From assembly GCF_003726095.1 (NCBI RefSeq), contig NZ_CP026031.1, forward strand, positions 3,596,001-3,660,000: 64,000 nucleotides of DNA. Direction: 5' to 3'. Position 1 is the first letter of the stretch; each line of letters begins with the position of its first letter. The position numbers were made by a program, and so were the translations under genes. This document shows positions 7,894 through 17,257 of this stretch, one piece after another. The notes under the pieces are model-generated. The model made no database searches. It was given only the letters and a program-made list of their open reading frames with translations, and had not been told where the DNA came from. The stretch is from Niallia circulans. GTDB taxonomy: Bacteria > Bacillota > Bacilli > Bacillales > Cytobacillaceae.

Positions 7894-8880
7894 TTAAATA
7901 CTAACATCTTTCTTTTTGAAAAACCAAAAAGTGATGATCATGATTATCGCATAGTAGATAAATAAGATACCTAGAGACATCGGCATGGTTATTGTTTCGA
8001 TTATTTTATCTTTAAACAAGAAAACCGTTTGGTCTAAGTGTGGGAACACTAACAGTTTTAGCCAGGCATACTTTTCAGCTAACGATTGAATAAGTTGACC
8101 AATTGTTGAGGAAACAAACAATATAAATACCCCAACTCCCACTGCGATTGCTTGATTTTTGAATAATGTCGATAGCATAAAGGATAAAGTTAATACAAAC
8201 AATAATCCCGGTAAATAATATAGGATGCTTTTCAAAAAGAACGGTCCACCACTTGCTACAATTTGGTCAACTGTCCCAAAAACAAGCACTTTATCTTCAA
8301 AATTTCCAACTCCGAAAAATACAATACTTACTAAATAGCCAACACCCATTAAGAACGCAATTAATATGGCAGTATATATCAATAAAGCAATATATTTAGA
8401 TAGTAGGATTGCCCAACGCTTATATGGTCGAATCAACAATTGCTTAATGGTTCCATCTGAGAATTCCGAGGAAACGCTACCCGCACATATAATTACCACA
8501 AATAAAGTTACTAGAGATTTCATTCCAATAACTATTCCATTCATATTGGACCAAGTATTTGAATACGGACTGACGTCCTGCTTTAAATTATTTTGATAAT
8601 CTTGGATTTTCGTTTCAATCGATTCTTTCGTATCATCCCAATCAAAATCTTTTCCACTTTTCATTAAAGTATCTTCTGTTTCAGCTGTAGGCAGTTTCTG
8701 TTCCAGTTCATTTATTTCTGCTTGTACTTTTGCACGCCAGTCATCTCCTTTATATTGGGGAGTTATCTTCGTTTCCAAGAAACTTCCGCCAATAAGGGCA
8801 AATAAGAGAATGATGGGAAATATCCAGCTGTTTTTCTTTTCCCAAATCTTTATAAGTTCATTTTGTACTAATCCAATCAT
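7894..8880 (-). CDS. ABC-2 type transporter permease
   Basis: A 328-residue membrane protein. After an N-terminal helix (about 17-33) comes a roughly 90-residue extracytoplasmic region, then about five hydrophobic helices between 115 and 320, the layout of ABC-2 permeases of the bacitracin/lantibiotic-immunity (BcrB/YhcI-like) type. Its start overlaps the stop of the ATPase gene by four bases (ATGA), so the pair is translationally coupled. The exported substrate is unknown; cell-envelope peptides are a guess from the family. Confidence 0.8.
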   Translation of the reverse strand: MIGLVQNELIKIWEKKNSWIFPIILLFALIGGSFLETKITPQYKGDDWRAKVQAEINELEQKLPTAETEDTLMKSGKDFDWDDTKESIETKIQDYQNNLKQDVSPYSNTWSNMNGIVIGMKSLVTLFVVIICAGSVSSEFSDGTIKQLLIRPYKRWAILLSKYIALLIYTAILIAFLMGVGYLVSIVFFGVGNFEDKVLVFGTVDQIVASGGPFFLKSILYYLPGLLFVLTLSFMLSTLFKNQAIAVGVGVFILFVSSTIGQLIQSLAEKYAWLKLLVFPHLDQTVFLFKDKIIETITMPMSLGILFIYYAIIMIITFWFFKKKDVSI

Positions 8881-9818
8881 TTTGTTTCCTCCTCTCTCTT
8901 CTGATTGGTTATTTCTAAGAAGCGATCCTCTAATGTAGCTTTTACAACATAAATGCCGTATACAGCAACATTGTTCTCGACAAACAATTTATTAACAAGA
9001 GGAATCGTTTCTTTAGGCAGCTTCGCCATCAACTCTCTGCCTTTCACGGAACTTTCCGCGACTTCATATTCACTATTACGAAGGAGTTCAACTGCTTTTT
9101 CGGGCGAGTCTAATTCAAACGTTACTTCCCTTACACTTACTTCTTCATCCGAAACTGTTTCGTCCATATTAGAAATATGAATTAATTTTCCCTTTTCAAT
9201 AATCGCAAATCGATGACACATTAATTGCATTTCCGATAAAAGGTGAGAGGATACTAAAACAGAAATCCCTTCACTCGCTAATAAATGCAAATAATCACGA
9301 AATTCGCGAATCCCTTGGGGGTCTAAACCATTTGTAGGTTCATCTAGAATAAGAAGTGCTGGTTTATGTAATAACGCCTGAGCAACTCCAAGACGCTGCC
9401 TCATACCAAGCGAATAGGTCTTCACTTTTTGATGAATGGCATTTTCTAATCCTACTAGTTTAATAACTTCATTAAAGCGTTCTTCTGAAATTGGCTCCTT
9501 AGCCATTCTTGCATAATGCTTTAAATTCTTATATCCACTCATATATTTATAGAACTCAGGATTTTCTACAATCGCACCTAAGCTGCTCATCGCTTCTGAA
9601 AAATTATCATCCACATTATAGCTATCGATGATTACTTTTCCATTCGTTCTATTTATTAGGTTAACAATCATGCGGATAATCGTTGTTTTCCCCGCTCCGT
9701 TAGGACCTAATAATCCGAATATCTCCCCTTTTTCCACAGAAAAACTAACATTATCAACAATGTTTCTGCCTTTAATTCTCTTAGTGAGATTTGTGACCTC
9801 TAATGCATTTAAGCTCAT
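8877..9818 (-). CDS. ABC transporter ATP-binding protein (BcrA-like)
   Basis: A 313-residue ATPase that energises the adjacent ABC-2 permease. It shows Walker A GPNGAGKTT (near residue 40), a Q-loop replaced by the GAIVENPEFY pattern typical of BcrA-like exporters, signature SLGMRQRLG, Walker B LLILDEPTNGLDP and an H-loop SSHL. About 90 residues after the core form the regulatory tail usual in this subfamily. It is the first gene of the operon, with a good GGGAG site. No two-component system is next to it, unlike many bacitracin-sensing exporters. Confidence 0.85.
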   Translation of the reverse strand: MSLNALEVTNLTKRIKGRNIVDNVSFSVEKGEIFGLLGPNGAGKTTIIRMIVNLINRTNGKVIIDSYNVDDNFSEAMSSLGAIVENPEFYKYMSGYKNLKHYARMAKEPISEERFNEVIKLVGLENAIHQKVKTYSLGMRQRLGVAQALLHKPALLILDEPTNGLDPQGIREFRDYLHLLASEGISVLVSSHLLSEMQLMCHRFAIIEKGKLIHISNMDETVSDEEVSVREVTFELDSPEKAVELLRNSEYEVAESSVKGRELMAKLPKETIPLVNKLFVENNVAVYGIYVVKATLEDRFLEITNQKREEETK

Positions 9819-9887
9819 TTTTTTCTCCCTTCTATATAATTGCTCTTAAGTAGTTCCGTCTACCCACAAGATGTATTCCTTCACTTT

Positions 9888-9911
9888 CCGTATACTAATA
9901 CGGTTTTTTTT
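9888..9911 (+). repeat. Short inverted repeat followed by T tract
   Basis: CCGTAT-ACTA-ATACGG and then eight T. It looks like a small plus-strand terminator, but no plus-strand gene precedes it. It lies in the leader region of the ABC exporter operon and could instead be an operator. Confidence 0.35.
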
Positions 9912-10037
9912 AGGAAAAGTTTCAATTAAATAAACTTTTTTGGAAATTTTTTTCTCCATACTGACAACACGCTGGCTGATTACATATTTTTTCTAGTGGG
10001 AGCAGACCAAATCCGCTATAACTCTTAGGAAAAATAA

Positions 10038-10079
10038 ATAAAAAACCGCTCGCCTTTGATTTATTCAGAGGGAACGGCT
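10038..10079 (-). terminator. Terminator of ald
   Basis: On the minus strand AGCCGTTCC...CTGA pairs imperfectly with TCA...GGCGAGCGG and is followed by TTTTTTATTT. Confidence 0.65.
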
Positions 10080-10106
10080 ATGGATATTCCTATAGAACTT
10101 GTATGT

Positions 10107-11243
10107 TTAAACAGTGGTTGTAGATAAATTGTTAATAAGTTCTTGAACTGATTTATACTCATAACCAAGATCTTTTGCTACTGGAGCAGAGGTGATTTTT
10201 CCAGCAAAAGTATTTACACCTTGTTTAATAGCGTAATTCGTTTCAATTGCCGCTACTGCGCCTAGATTAGCAATTTGAAGTGCATATGGCATTGTTACAT
10301 TTGTTAAGGCAATCGTAGATGTTCTCGGAACAGCACCAGGCATATTTGCTACAGCATAATGCACAACTCCATGCTTCACATAGGTAGGATTATCATGGGT
10401 AGTGATATGATCTACTGTTTCAAAAATCCCGCCTTGATCAATTGCCACATCCACAATAACAGAACCTGGAGCCATCTTCTTCACCATCGCTTCTGTTACT
10501 AGCTTCGGTGCCTTTGCACCTGGAATTAATACAGCACCAATCACCAAATCTGCATTCACCACAGCTTCTTCAATGTTTACTGGGTTAGAAATAACAGTAC
10601 TTAGGCTTGCACCAAATTGATTATCTAACTCTCTTAATCTTTCTGGATTTAAGTCTAACAGCGTTACATTCGCCCCTAAGCCAATGGCAATTTTCGCTGC
10701 ATTCATTCCCACAACTCCACCGCCAATGATGGTTACATTCCCTTTTTTGACACCAGGGACACCTGCTAATAAGATTCCCTTTCCTCCATGAGGCTTTTCT
10801 AAGAACTGAGCACCAATTTGAACAGCCATTCTTCCTGCAACCTCACTCATTGGTGTCAATAATGGTAATTTACCATTTACTTCAATTGTTTCATAAGCGA
10901 TTCCAGTCACACCATTCTCTGTTAACGCCTTTGCTAGTTCCTGTTCTGCCGCTAAATGTAAGTACGTAAATAAAATAAGTCCTTTACGGAAATATTGGTA
11001 TTCTGAAGCGAGCGGTTCTTTTACTTTTATAATCATTTCTGCTGTATTCCATACTCGAGCAGCTGAGTCGATTATCTGCGCACCCGCCGCCGTATATTCT
11101 TCATCTGTAAAGCCACTGCCGATTCCTGCATTTTGTTCTACTAAAATTTCGTGACCGCCATTCTTTAAATAAGACACACCGGAAGGAGTAATTGCGACCC
11201 TATTTTCATTGTTTTTAATTTCCTTTGGGATACCAATAATCAT
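10107..11243 (-). CDS. ald: Alanine dehydrogenase
   Basis: Catalyses reversible NAD+-dependent deamination of L-alanine to pyruvate and ammonia; in Bacillus it lets alanine serve as carbon and nitrogen source and is important in sporulation. The 378-residue protein has the catalytic Lys75 (VKEPL) and His96 (YLHLA), the NAD site [14 protein letters not shown], and the conserved [13 protein letters not shown] block. It is single, preceded by AAGGGGGAATTC before the ATG, and sits downstream of a PucR-type regulator gene in the same direction, the ald-adeR arrangement known in Bacillus. Confidence 0.96.
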   Translation of the reverse strand: MIIGIPKEIKNNENRVAITPSGVSYLKNGGHEILVEQNAGIGSGFTDEEYTAAGAQIIDSAARVWNTAEMIIKVKEPLASEYQYFRKGLILFTYLHLAAEQELAKALTENGVTGIAYETIEVNGKLPLLTPMSEVAGRMAVQIGAQFLEKPHGGKGILLAGVPGVKKGNVTIIGGGVVGMNAAKIAIGLGANVTLLDLNPERLRELDNQFGASLSTVISNPVNIEEAVVNADLVIGAVLIPGAKAPKLVTEAMVKKMAPGSVIVDVAIDQGGIFETVDHITTHDNPTYVKHGVVHYAVANMPGAVPRTSTIALTNVTMPYALQIANLGAVAAIETNYAIKQGVNTFAGKITSAPVAKDLGYEYKSVQELINNLSTTTV

Positions 11244-11405
11244 GAGAATTCCCCCTTGTGATAAAAACTAACATTAATTGTTAGTTGTGTTAATATTATA
11301 ATAGGACGAATTCAGAAAATTATCTTTGTTAAAATTAATGAAACAAAAATCGCTCATTTGTGAAAAAACACAAAGGGAAAAGAGGAAAGGTTTCTAATCC
11401 TATTT

Positions 11406-12647
11406 CTATTCTTTCTGCCAATGCATTAATTTTAAATCTAAGTAGATCATAAATTTTTGACTAGGAACCGACAAATCCACTTCCATGATTTCTACCATCC
11501 GCTTTAAACGATAAGTAAGCGTATTAGGATGGATGTGCAAACGCGCAGCTGTCTTTTGAATATTTTCACTTTCATCTAAGTAAGCCTCTAGTGTTGCTAA
11601 TAATTCTGTATGATGGGTTGAATCATATTTTTTTAGATTTCGAATGGCAACATTTTCCGATCCATCTTGTCTTCGTTTTTCTAAAAGGATATCTAAAAAC
11701 TGATAGATACCTAACTCTTGGTAGTGAACGAATGCCCCTGCTTCCTGAGGGAATTTCTCACGTACCTCTAAAACAGTCCTCGCTTCTCTGAAACTCTTTG
11801 GTATATCTCGATGCTGTTTGTAAATCCCTCCAAAGGAACCCCTTACTTCTTTAATAGAAAATCTTTCTTCTAGGTTTTGTTGAAAACTTTTAATGAATTT
11901 TTTATAACAAGCAATAGAGTCCCCGTTATCCTCAAGGGGAGTTGCCAAAATAATTAATTCGTTATCTTCAATAGTGGAGAAAGAAATTTTTACATCTTGG
12001 GATACCTTCAATAGATAGAGGATATGCTTTTCTATTTCCTTTGTAATCATTTTAGAAAACGGAAAAATCATCACCGTAAAGCAAGCTGCTGCAGACATTC
12101 CCATTTCCTTTAATTTTTCGTCTATATCTGTCTCTTTCACATACCCAGTTAACATTCTCCAAAAAAATTCTTGATTGTCCTGTAAAGTAGGAGTTTTGCT
12201 TGTAGCAAAGCGTGACAATAAATGACGCGCTACTGATGCCGCGTTCTCTAAAAACCCCATCTTTTCTTCTGTTAGAGAGGTACCCATTTCAATGGCCCAA
12301 ATATATCCGATTACCTCCTCCCCTCTCCAAATGGAAACTGCCACCCGATTTCCAAGGCCGATTTCCTTTTTCTCTTTAATTCGAATTGGCTTTTTACTTT
12401 GAAGAAGCTGCGGAATCACCCCATCCTTCCATAAACGATTGATTACCCTCTCCGGAACCCTGCGGCTAATTATGGTAGAGATTCTGACCATATCCGTTTC
12501 TTCGTCATGACTGCTGTATACTAGCACACGATGATGAGGATCCTCCAACGTAATCGGACATCCTAATAATTCACTAACATGATCTACAAAACTTTCAAGG
12601 GAATCATACATATCCCTTCTAAACGGGTTTCGCGGCTCAGCTGTCAT
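11406..12647 (-). CDS. adeR: PucR-family activator of ald (AdeR-like)
   Basis: A cytoplasmic regulator of about 413 residues. The N-terminal half is a GAF-like sensory region; the middle has the GGDEF-related CdaR/PucR segment (EVRGSFGGIYKQHRDIPKSF); the C-terminus has the HTH_30 helix pair AARLHIHPNTLTYRLKRM. In B. subtilis the orthologous AdeR sits beside ald and activates it with alanine, so neighbourhood supports the symbol. I start at the ATG at 12647, which follows GGAGAGGAG by seven bases; the in-frame TTG at 12665 would place the ribosome site inside the gene. A cre-like site is upstream. Confidence 0.82.
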   Translation of the reverse strand: MTAEPRNPFRRDMYDSLESFVDHVSELLGCPITLEDPHHRVLVYSSHDEETDMVRISTIISRRVPERVINRLWKDGVIPQLLQSKKPIRIKEKKEIGLGNRVAVSIWRGEEVIGYIWAIEMGTSLTEEKMGFLENAASVARHLLSRFATSKTPTLQDNQEFFWRMLTGYVKETDIDEKLKEMGMSAAACFTVMIFPFSKMITKEIEKHILYLLKVSQDVKISFSTIEDNELIILATPLEDNGDSIACYKKFIKSFQQNLEERFSIKEVRGSFGGIYKQHRDIPKSFREARTVLEVREKFPQEAGAFVHYQELGIYQFLDILLEKRRQDGSENVAIRNLKKYDSTHHTELLATLEAYLDESENIQKTAARLHIHPNTLTYRLKRMVEIMEVDLSVPSQKFMIYLDLKLMHWQKE

Positions 12648-12714
12648 CCATCTACTCCTCTCCAAAACGCTTACTAAAATCGTTCAATCTTGTTATATCT
12701 TTATTTTATCTCGT

Positions 12715-12728
12715 TTATAACGCTTTCA
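12715..12728 (-). promoter_or_regulatory. cre-like site upstream of adeR
   Basis: TGAAAGCGTTATAA on the minus strand matches TGNAANCGNWNNCA at all but one fixed position. CcpA control of adeR is an inference. Confidence 0.45.
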
Positions 12729-12844
12729 ACAATAAGAATCTTTAGAAGATTATATTCTTTCGGCCAAAACGGTATCACTTCTCGTTTGCTTGTTCTCGCC
12801 AGTAAAACCTAAGATGGGTTGGTTCCCTTTTACCTTTTCTTCAA

Positions 12845-12882
12845 CAAAAAACCTTTCAAAAGAATTTACTCCTTTGAAAGGT
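12845..12882 (-). terminator. Terminator of the IIB-IIC-IIA-GH4-chbG operon
   Basis: ACCTTTCAAA (12851-12860) pairs with TTTGAAAGGT (12873-12882); the minus strand continues TTTTTTGTTG. Confidence 0.9.
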
Positions 12883-12900
12883 CTGTCACGCAGGATTAAA

Positions 12901-13596
12901 TCAGCCGTTTTTTAGGCTTGCTTCCATTAATATCCTTGTTTCTTTTATCCTTTGCATATTATAGGATGATTCCTGCATTAATGTCTCATCTATATAAGCA
13001 GGATGGGTCATTACTTCAATGCTTGTTCCAGGTTTCACACGCTCTCCTAATTTTTCAAAATAATTCTCTGTAATTCCCTCACCATAGAAATCATCAAGAA
13101 AAACATCTGTTAATGTTGGAATATCCGTAAAATGAGTGCCTCCATTTCTTACAGGTAATTTATATTTTTCCGAAAGCTTTTTAATTACCGGATAAAATTC
13201 TTTTATTCCATGCATATGATGATGACTATCTAAATGGGAAGGGGCAAGGCCGGCATTTAAGCACTTTTCAATTTGTGCGGTCCATTCTCTTTCTAAATCA
13301 TCTAAGCTTATAGATTCTGGATCGCCATATACAAAAGGCTGCTTTTTAAAATTACCAGACTCATCTACAAGTGTTGGAACATCATGTAAAAGTGGCCTTC
13401 CCCATGTTAATACAAGATGGACACCAACTTTTAAAGAAGGTGTCTCCTTTGCTAAAGTGATGGCATGCTTTGTTGCTGTTGCATTCATCATCATGGTTGC
13501 GGAAGTAACAATTCCCTTAAGATGGGAATCAACAATTCCATAATTAACTCCTCGGCTAAAACCAAAATCATCTGCATTAATGATTATTTTTGTCAT
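12901..13596 (-). CDS. chbG: ChbG/YdjC-type carbohydrate deacetylase
   Basis: A 231-residue cytoplasmic enzyme of the YdjC family. The metal and catalytic residues are visible: IINADDFG at the N-terminus, VGVHLVL, and SHLDSHHHMHG. In E. coli ChbG removes one acetyl group from chitooligosaccharides so that the GH4 enzyme ChbF can hydrolyse them and the regulator can respond. Here it is the last gene of a PTS-GH4 operon with the same gene content as chbBCA-F-G, so the same role is likely, although related Gram-positive operons are often labelled cellobiose. AAGGAGA precedes the ATG. Confidence 0.83.
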   Translation of the reverse strand: MTKIIINADDFGFSRGVNYGIVDSHLKGIVTSATMMMNATATKHAITLAKETPSLKVGVHLVLTWGRPLLHDVPTLVDESGNFKKQPFVYGDPESISLDDLEREWTAQIEKCLNAGLAPSHLDSHHHMHGIKEFYPVIKKLSEKYKLPVRNGGTHFTDIPTLTDVFLDDFYGEGITENYFEKLGERVKPGTSIEVMTHPAYIDETLMQESSYNMQRIKETRILMEASLKNG

Positions 13597-13644
13597 GGAT
13601 TCGTCTCCTTTTAAAGCTAGTCACATTCAGCATAACTCCGCTTT

Positions 13645-14982
13645 TTACATACGAATACTTTCCTTTTCCGTGAAAAACTGTGGTAAATATTCCTTATGTG
13701 CTTCAAGCATCTCATCTAGGATCAGTTTAGCAATTCGATCGCTTGGGACAAGGGGATTAATGGTCATAGCAAGCAATGCCTTATCATAGTCACCGGAAAT
13801 AGCTGCTTCTATCGCTACCCTTTCAAAGGACTTGATTTGGGTTACTAATCCTTGAACTGCTACTGGAAGTTCTCCCACTGTTATTGGCTTGGGACCATCC
13901 TTTGTAATTATACAGCTTACTTCTACCGCTGATTCATATGGAATTCCTGTAATGGCACCATGATTAGCAGTATTCACCGCTTGAATATCACATTTATCTG
14001 TATAAATGGAGCAAATTAAACGTACAGCAGCGTCACTATAGTAAGCTCCTCCGCGCTTTTCTAACTGAGGAGGCTTAATCGCTAATTCTGGATCTTTATA
14101 TAATTCAAACAAACCCTCTTCTAACTTCTGTACAACCTCTGCTCGCGTTTCCCCCTTTTCTGCTTCCTTTAATTCCTGAGCGAGCACATCTCCTGTTTTA
14201 TAATAATAGTTGTGATAAGGGCAAGGAAATAAATTCAATCCTCTTAAAAACGAAGGTTCCCAGCCCATCGCGTGAATATTTTGCATCGTAATAGCCTTTT
14301 TCGGATCTGTGATTAACTTAATGACCTGTTCCTTTACACTTTTACCATCTATATAAACGTCTAGCCCGTAAACCATATGATTTAACCCTGCAAAATCAAT
14401 TCTCACTCTGGCAGGATCAACTGCTAGTAAATCAGCAACCCCCCGTTCCATCCCGATTGGCACATTACACAAGCCAGCAACTTTTGTGATACGACTGTGG
14501 CGAAGAACTGCTTCTGTTACCATTCCAGCTGGATTTGTAAAATTTATGAGCCAGGCATTCGGACAAAGCTCCTCCATTTCTTTCGCTATTTCCAAAATAA
14601 CCGGAATAGTTCGAAAAGCTTTAAATAACCCCCCAGGTCCATTTGTTTCCTGTCCGATGACTCCATACTTCAAAGGGATTTTTTCATCAAGTGCTCTTGC
14701 AGCGAGCTGACCGACTCGTAATTGTGTTGTAACAAAATCCGCTCCCTCCAGAGCCTTTTTTCGATCCAGCGTAAGGAAAATATCAATAGAAACTCCCGCT
14801 TTCTTTACCATTCTACGCGCAAGCTCCCCAACAATTTCTAACTTTTCCTTTCCTTCCTCAATATCTACCAGCCAAATTTCTTTAACTGGTAACTCGTTAT
14901 GATATTTAATAAAGCCTTCTATTAGTTCCGGTGTATAGCTTGAGCCACCTCCAATAGTTACAATTTTTAAACCGCGACTCAT
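13645..14982 (-). CDS. GH4 6-phospho-beta-glucosidase, PTS-linked
   Basis: Hydrolyses the phosphorylated disaccharide delivered by the adjacent PTS. The 445-residue protein has VTIGGGSSYTPEL at its NAD site, GLCNVP with the metal-binding Cys and GLNHMVYG with the metal-binding His. It is clearly paralogous to the protein at 3783, differing mostly in the middle. The ATG at 14982 overlaps the IIA stop by four bases and has GAAAGGGG upstream; the frame extends further 5' but that would run deep into the IIA gene. Together with ChbG the substrate could be chitobiose-6-phosphate rather than cellobiose-6-phosphate. Confidence 0.9.
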   Translation of the reverse strand: MSRGLKIVTIGGGSSYTPELIEGFIKYHNELPVKEIWLVDIEEGKEKLEIVGELARRMVKKAGVSIDIFLTLDRKKALEGADFVTTQLRVGQLAARALDEKIPLKYGVIGQETNGPGGLFKAFRTIPVILEIAKEMEELCPNAWLINFTNPAGMVTEAVLRHSRITKVAGLCNVPIGMERGVADLLAVDPARVRIDFAGLNHMVYGLDVYIDGKSVKEQVIKLITDPKKAITMQNIHAMGWEPSFLRGLNLFPCPYHNYYYKTGDVLAQELKEAEKGETRAEVVQKLEEGLFELYKDPELAIKPPQLEKRGGAYYSDAAVRLICSIYTDKCDIQAVNTANHGAITGIPYESAVEVSCIITKDGPKPITVGELPVAVQGLVTQIKSFERVAIEAAISGDYDKALLAMTINPLVPSDRIAKLILDEMLEAHKEYLPQFFTEKESIRM

Positions 14983-15323
14983 TCTACCGACCCCTTTCTC
15001 GTTGTCTGTTGCATACACTCCTGCCGTAAATCAATTATTTCAACCGCAAGATCCTTCAATGTCATTGCATTCATTAAGTGATCCTGTGCATGAATAAGAA
15101 TAATCGGAATCATAAATTGATCTCCGCCGGCTTCAAGATGGAGTAATTTGGTCTGGATTTTATGAGCCTCCGATAGTTCTGCTTCCGACTCTGTTATCTT
15201 CTTTTTGGCTTCAGCAAAATCCTTTTTTTTCGCGTCTTGAATTGCTTCCATCGCAAAGCTTCTCGCATTTCCACTATGTAATATCAGCTGAAAGGAGAGT
15301 TGGTATAATTCTTCCTTATTCAT
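14979..15323 (-). CDS. PTS lactose/cellobiose-family IIA component
   Basis: A 114-residue soluble helical phosphocarrier that passes phosphate from HPr to IIB. The phosphorylated histidine is His78 in ILIHAQDHLM, with Asp81 as the metal ligand of the trimer. It lies between the IIC gene (18 bases downstream of it) and the GH4 gene (four-base overlap), inside one operon. The family is called Lac or Chb; sugar specificity comes from the IIC partner, not from this protein. Confidence 0.93.
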   Translation of the reverse strand: MNKEELYQLSFQLILHSGNARSFAMEAIQDAKKKDFAEAKKKITESEAELSEAHKIQTKLLHLEAGGDQFMIPIILIHAQDHLMNAMTLKDLAVEIIDLRQECMQQTTRKGSVE

Positions 15324-15341
15324 GTTTGCACCCTTCTTCCT

Positions 15342-16700
15342 TTAGAGACTAACTGAATCCGAATCTTTCGTAAGCTCTGTTTTATTTTTGGAATCAATTT
15401 TTACTTGTGCATAAACAAATGGTAAATAAACAACTGTTGATATCACTAAATTTAATGCTGCCAAACCAGCTCCCCAAAAGCTTCCCCCCGTCGCTAAGTA
15501 CCCGCCAATTATCGGTGGTGTAACCCATGGAATCTTAGCCGTTACCGGTGGAACGATGCCATACTGCACAGCAAGATAAGAAATGACAGTTGTAATAACT
15601 GGCCCAATTACAAATGGAATAAACCAAATAGGGTTTAAGACGATTGGCAAACCAAAAAGGATTGGTTCATTAATTTGGAATACCCCAGGCGCCCCGCCAA
15701 GACCAATCATTTGTTTATACCGTTTTCTCCCTGCAATTATCATCGCAATAATTAATCCTAAAGTAGCACCTGATCCGCCCAAGTAAACAAATGCATCTAG
15801 GAAGGATCCAGCTAATATATGATATTCTCCTAATGCTTGAATTCCTGATTGCGCTAAATCAATGTTTTCTGCTCCTGTTTTTTCAAATAATGGTGTCGTA
15901 ATCCCACCTAATATGTTTGGACCATGAAGTCCAACCATCCAGAATAAATGCACTAATAAAACAATTAATACTGCAAATGGAAGAGAATCAACTGCATTTG
16001 TTAATGGAGAGACAATAACCGTATTTAACCAATCATTTAGAACTTTTCCATCTGTTATCATTCTGAAGATAACGCCAAACACGCCAACTAGAAAAATAGT
16101 TCCCATACCTGGTACTAATTTTGCAAAGGATTTAGAAACAGCTGGCGGTACTCCATCTGGCATTTTGATGATTAAAGCCTTGATTTTCGATAAACGCAAG
16201 AAAATTTCTGTGGCGATTATCGCTACGATAATAGCAGTAAAAAGGGCAGTGGCATTGAAGTAATTGACAGATACTAGCCCCCAGACTCCACCTGCAACTG
16301 TTTCAGTAGCAGCTTCATCTATTGGTAACGTGACACTTGCTGTTTGGGGCAAAAGTAAAAAGAAACATGCAGCAGAAATAAGCATTGCTTCAAACCCTTC
16401 ATCCCCATAGGATCTAGCTAATTTATAGGAAATCCCAAAGACTGCAAATACAGAAAGAAAAGCAAATGTTCCAAACCATATGTCCCCACCCAAAGTCGAC
16501 CAGTTAGCTCCGAATATTGCTTCCATCATTTTTCCATAAGGGGGAATAATTTGACCTAGATTATTAAAAAGTACAGCAAATGAACCTACAATGGTAATAG
16601 CAATCATTCCAATTAACGTATCCCTGATAGCAAGCAAATGTCTTTGATTACCAAGCTTTAATGCAAAAGGCATAATATATTTTTCAATAAATCCCATCAT
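15342..16700 (-). CDS. PTS cellobiose/chitobiose-family IIC component
   Basis: The membrane channel of the PTS, 452 residues with about ten hydrophobic helices. It contains the family landmarks HLFWMVGLHGPNI, GGSGATLGL and FQINEPILFGLPIVLNP, the last carrying the conserved glutamate of the sugar site. It follows the IIB gene by only four bases, so the order is IIB-IIC-IIA-GH4-deacetylase, identical to chbBCA-F-G apart from the missing chbR. The substrate is either chitobiose or a beta-glucoside. Confidence 0.93.
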   Translation of the reverse strand: MMGFIEKYIMPFALKLGNQRHLLAIRDTLIGMIAITIVGSFAVLFNNLGQIIPPYGKMMEAIFGANWSTLGGDIWFGTFAFLSVFAVFGISYKLARSYGDEGFEAMLISAACFFLLLPQTASVTLPIDEAATETVAGGVWGLVSVNYFNATALFTAIIVAIIATEIFLRLSKIKALIIKMPDGVPPAVSKSFAKLVPGMGTIFLVGVFGVIFRMITDGKVLNDWLNTVIVSPLTNAVDSLPFAVLIVLLVHLFWMVGLHGPNILGGITTPLFEKTGAENIDLAQSGIQALGEYHILAGSFLDAFVYLGGSGATLGLIIAMIIAGRKRYKQMIGLGGAPGVFQINEPILFGLPIVLNPIWFIPFVIGPVITTVISYLAVQYGIVPPVTAKIPWVTPPIIGGYLATGGSFWGAGLAALNLVISTVVYLPFVYAQVKIDSKNKTELTKDSDSVSL

Positions 16701-16704
16701 CTCT

Positions 16705-17013
16705 TTATTCCCCCTTTATTAAAGCTGTGGCATGTTCTAACACTTTTTCACCATTACATAATCCATAGTCCTGTGGATTAATTGTTGCAACTGGAATTCC
16801 TCTTTGGTCGCCGGCTTTTTTTACTTGTGGTAATAGAAATCGTACTTGAGGACCTAACAAAATAACATCAGCTTTCTCTATCTCGTTGTTCACTTCTGAG
16901 GCTGCTATTGCCCAAATCTTGCAGTCTATCCCTTGGTTTCTGGCACTTTGCTCCATCTTTGAAACTAATAAACTTGTAGACATTCCGGCTGAACAACATA
17001 GTAAAATATTCAC
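16705..17013 (-). CDS. PTS cellobiose/chitobiose-family IIB component
   Basis: A 102-residue soluble domain that phosphorylates the incoming sugar. The catalytic cysteine is Cys7 in the P-loop-like [23 protein letters not shown] is the second conserved block. It begins with GTG at 17013, preceded by AGGGGATGG. It is the first gene of the operon, and its promoter region faces a divergent GntR-type regulator gene whose palindromic sites lie between them. Confidence 0.92.
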   Translation of the reverse strand: MNILLCCSAGMSTSLLVSKMEQSARNQGIDCKIWAIAASEVNNEIEKADVILLGPQVRFLLPQVKKAGDQRGIPVATINPQDYGLCNGEKVLEHATALIKGE

Positions 17014-17130
17014 TATTCCATCCCCTTTTAATTGATAGATTATTCCGATATTTCATTCTAAAAAATGTTTCCTTTCGTACGTCTTTTTATCAGCCACCCT
17101 TCTTCGGAAAGTAGTAATATCTTATATTCA

Positions 17131-17190
17131 TATTGTAATAACAAATATGACATATTTCAATAACAAATTTATTTGTTACTACAAATTTGT
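17131..17190. promoter_or_regulatory. Cluster of palindromes, presumed GntR operators
   Basis: Two related 16-mers, TATTGTAATAACAAAT (17131-17146) and ATTTGTTACTACAAAT (17171-17186), share ATTTGT-N4-ACAAAT. Between them are AAATATG-A-CATATTT (17143-17157) and AACAAAT-TT-ATTTGTT (17162-17177). The cluster lies between the divergent PTS operon and the GntR gene, the expected place for a shared operator. Confidence 0.65.
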
Positions 17191-17257
17191 TATTTATTTG
17201 CTTATTAGGAATAGAAAAGATATTCTATATTTAGGGACAATATGGAGGGAAACGATT

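Noticed and set aside
9888..9911. Terminator of an unseen plus-strand RNA
   Set aside because: No promoter or conserved RNA structure could be found upstream on the plus strand, so it is kept only as an inverted repeat.
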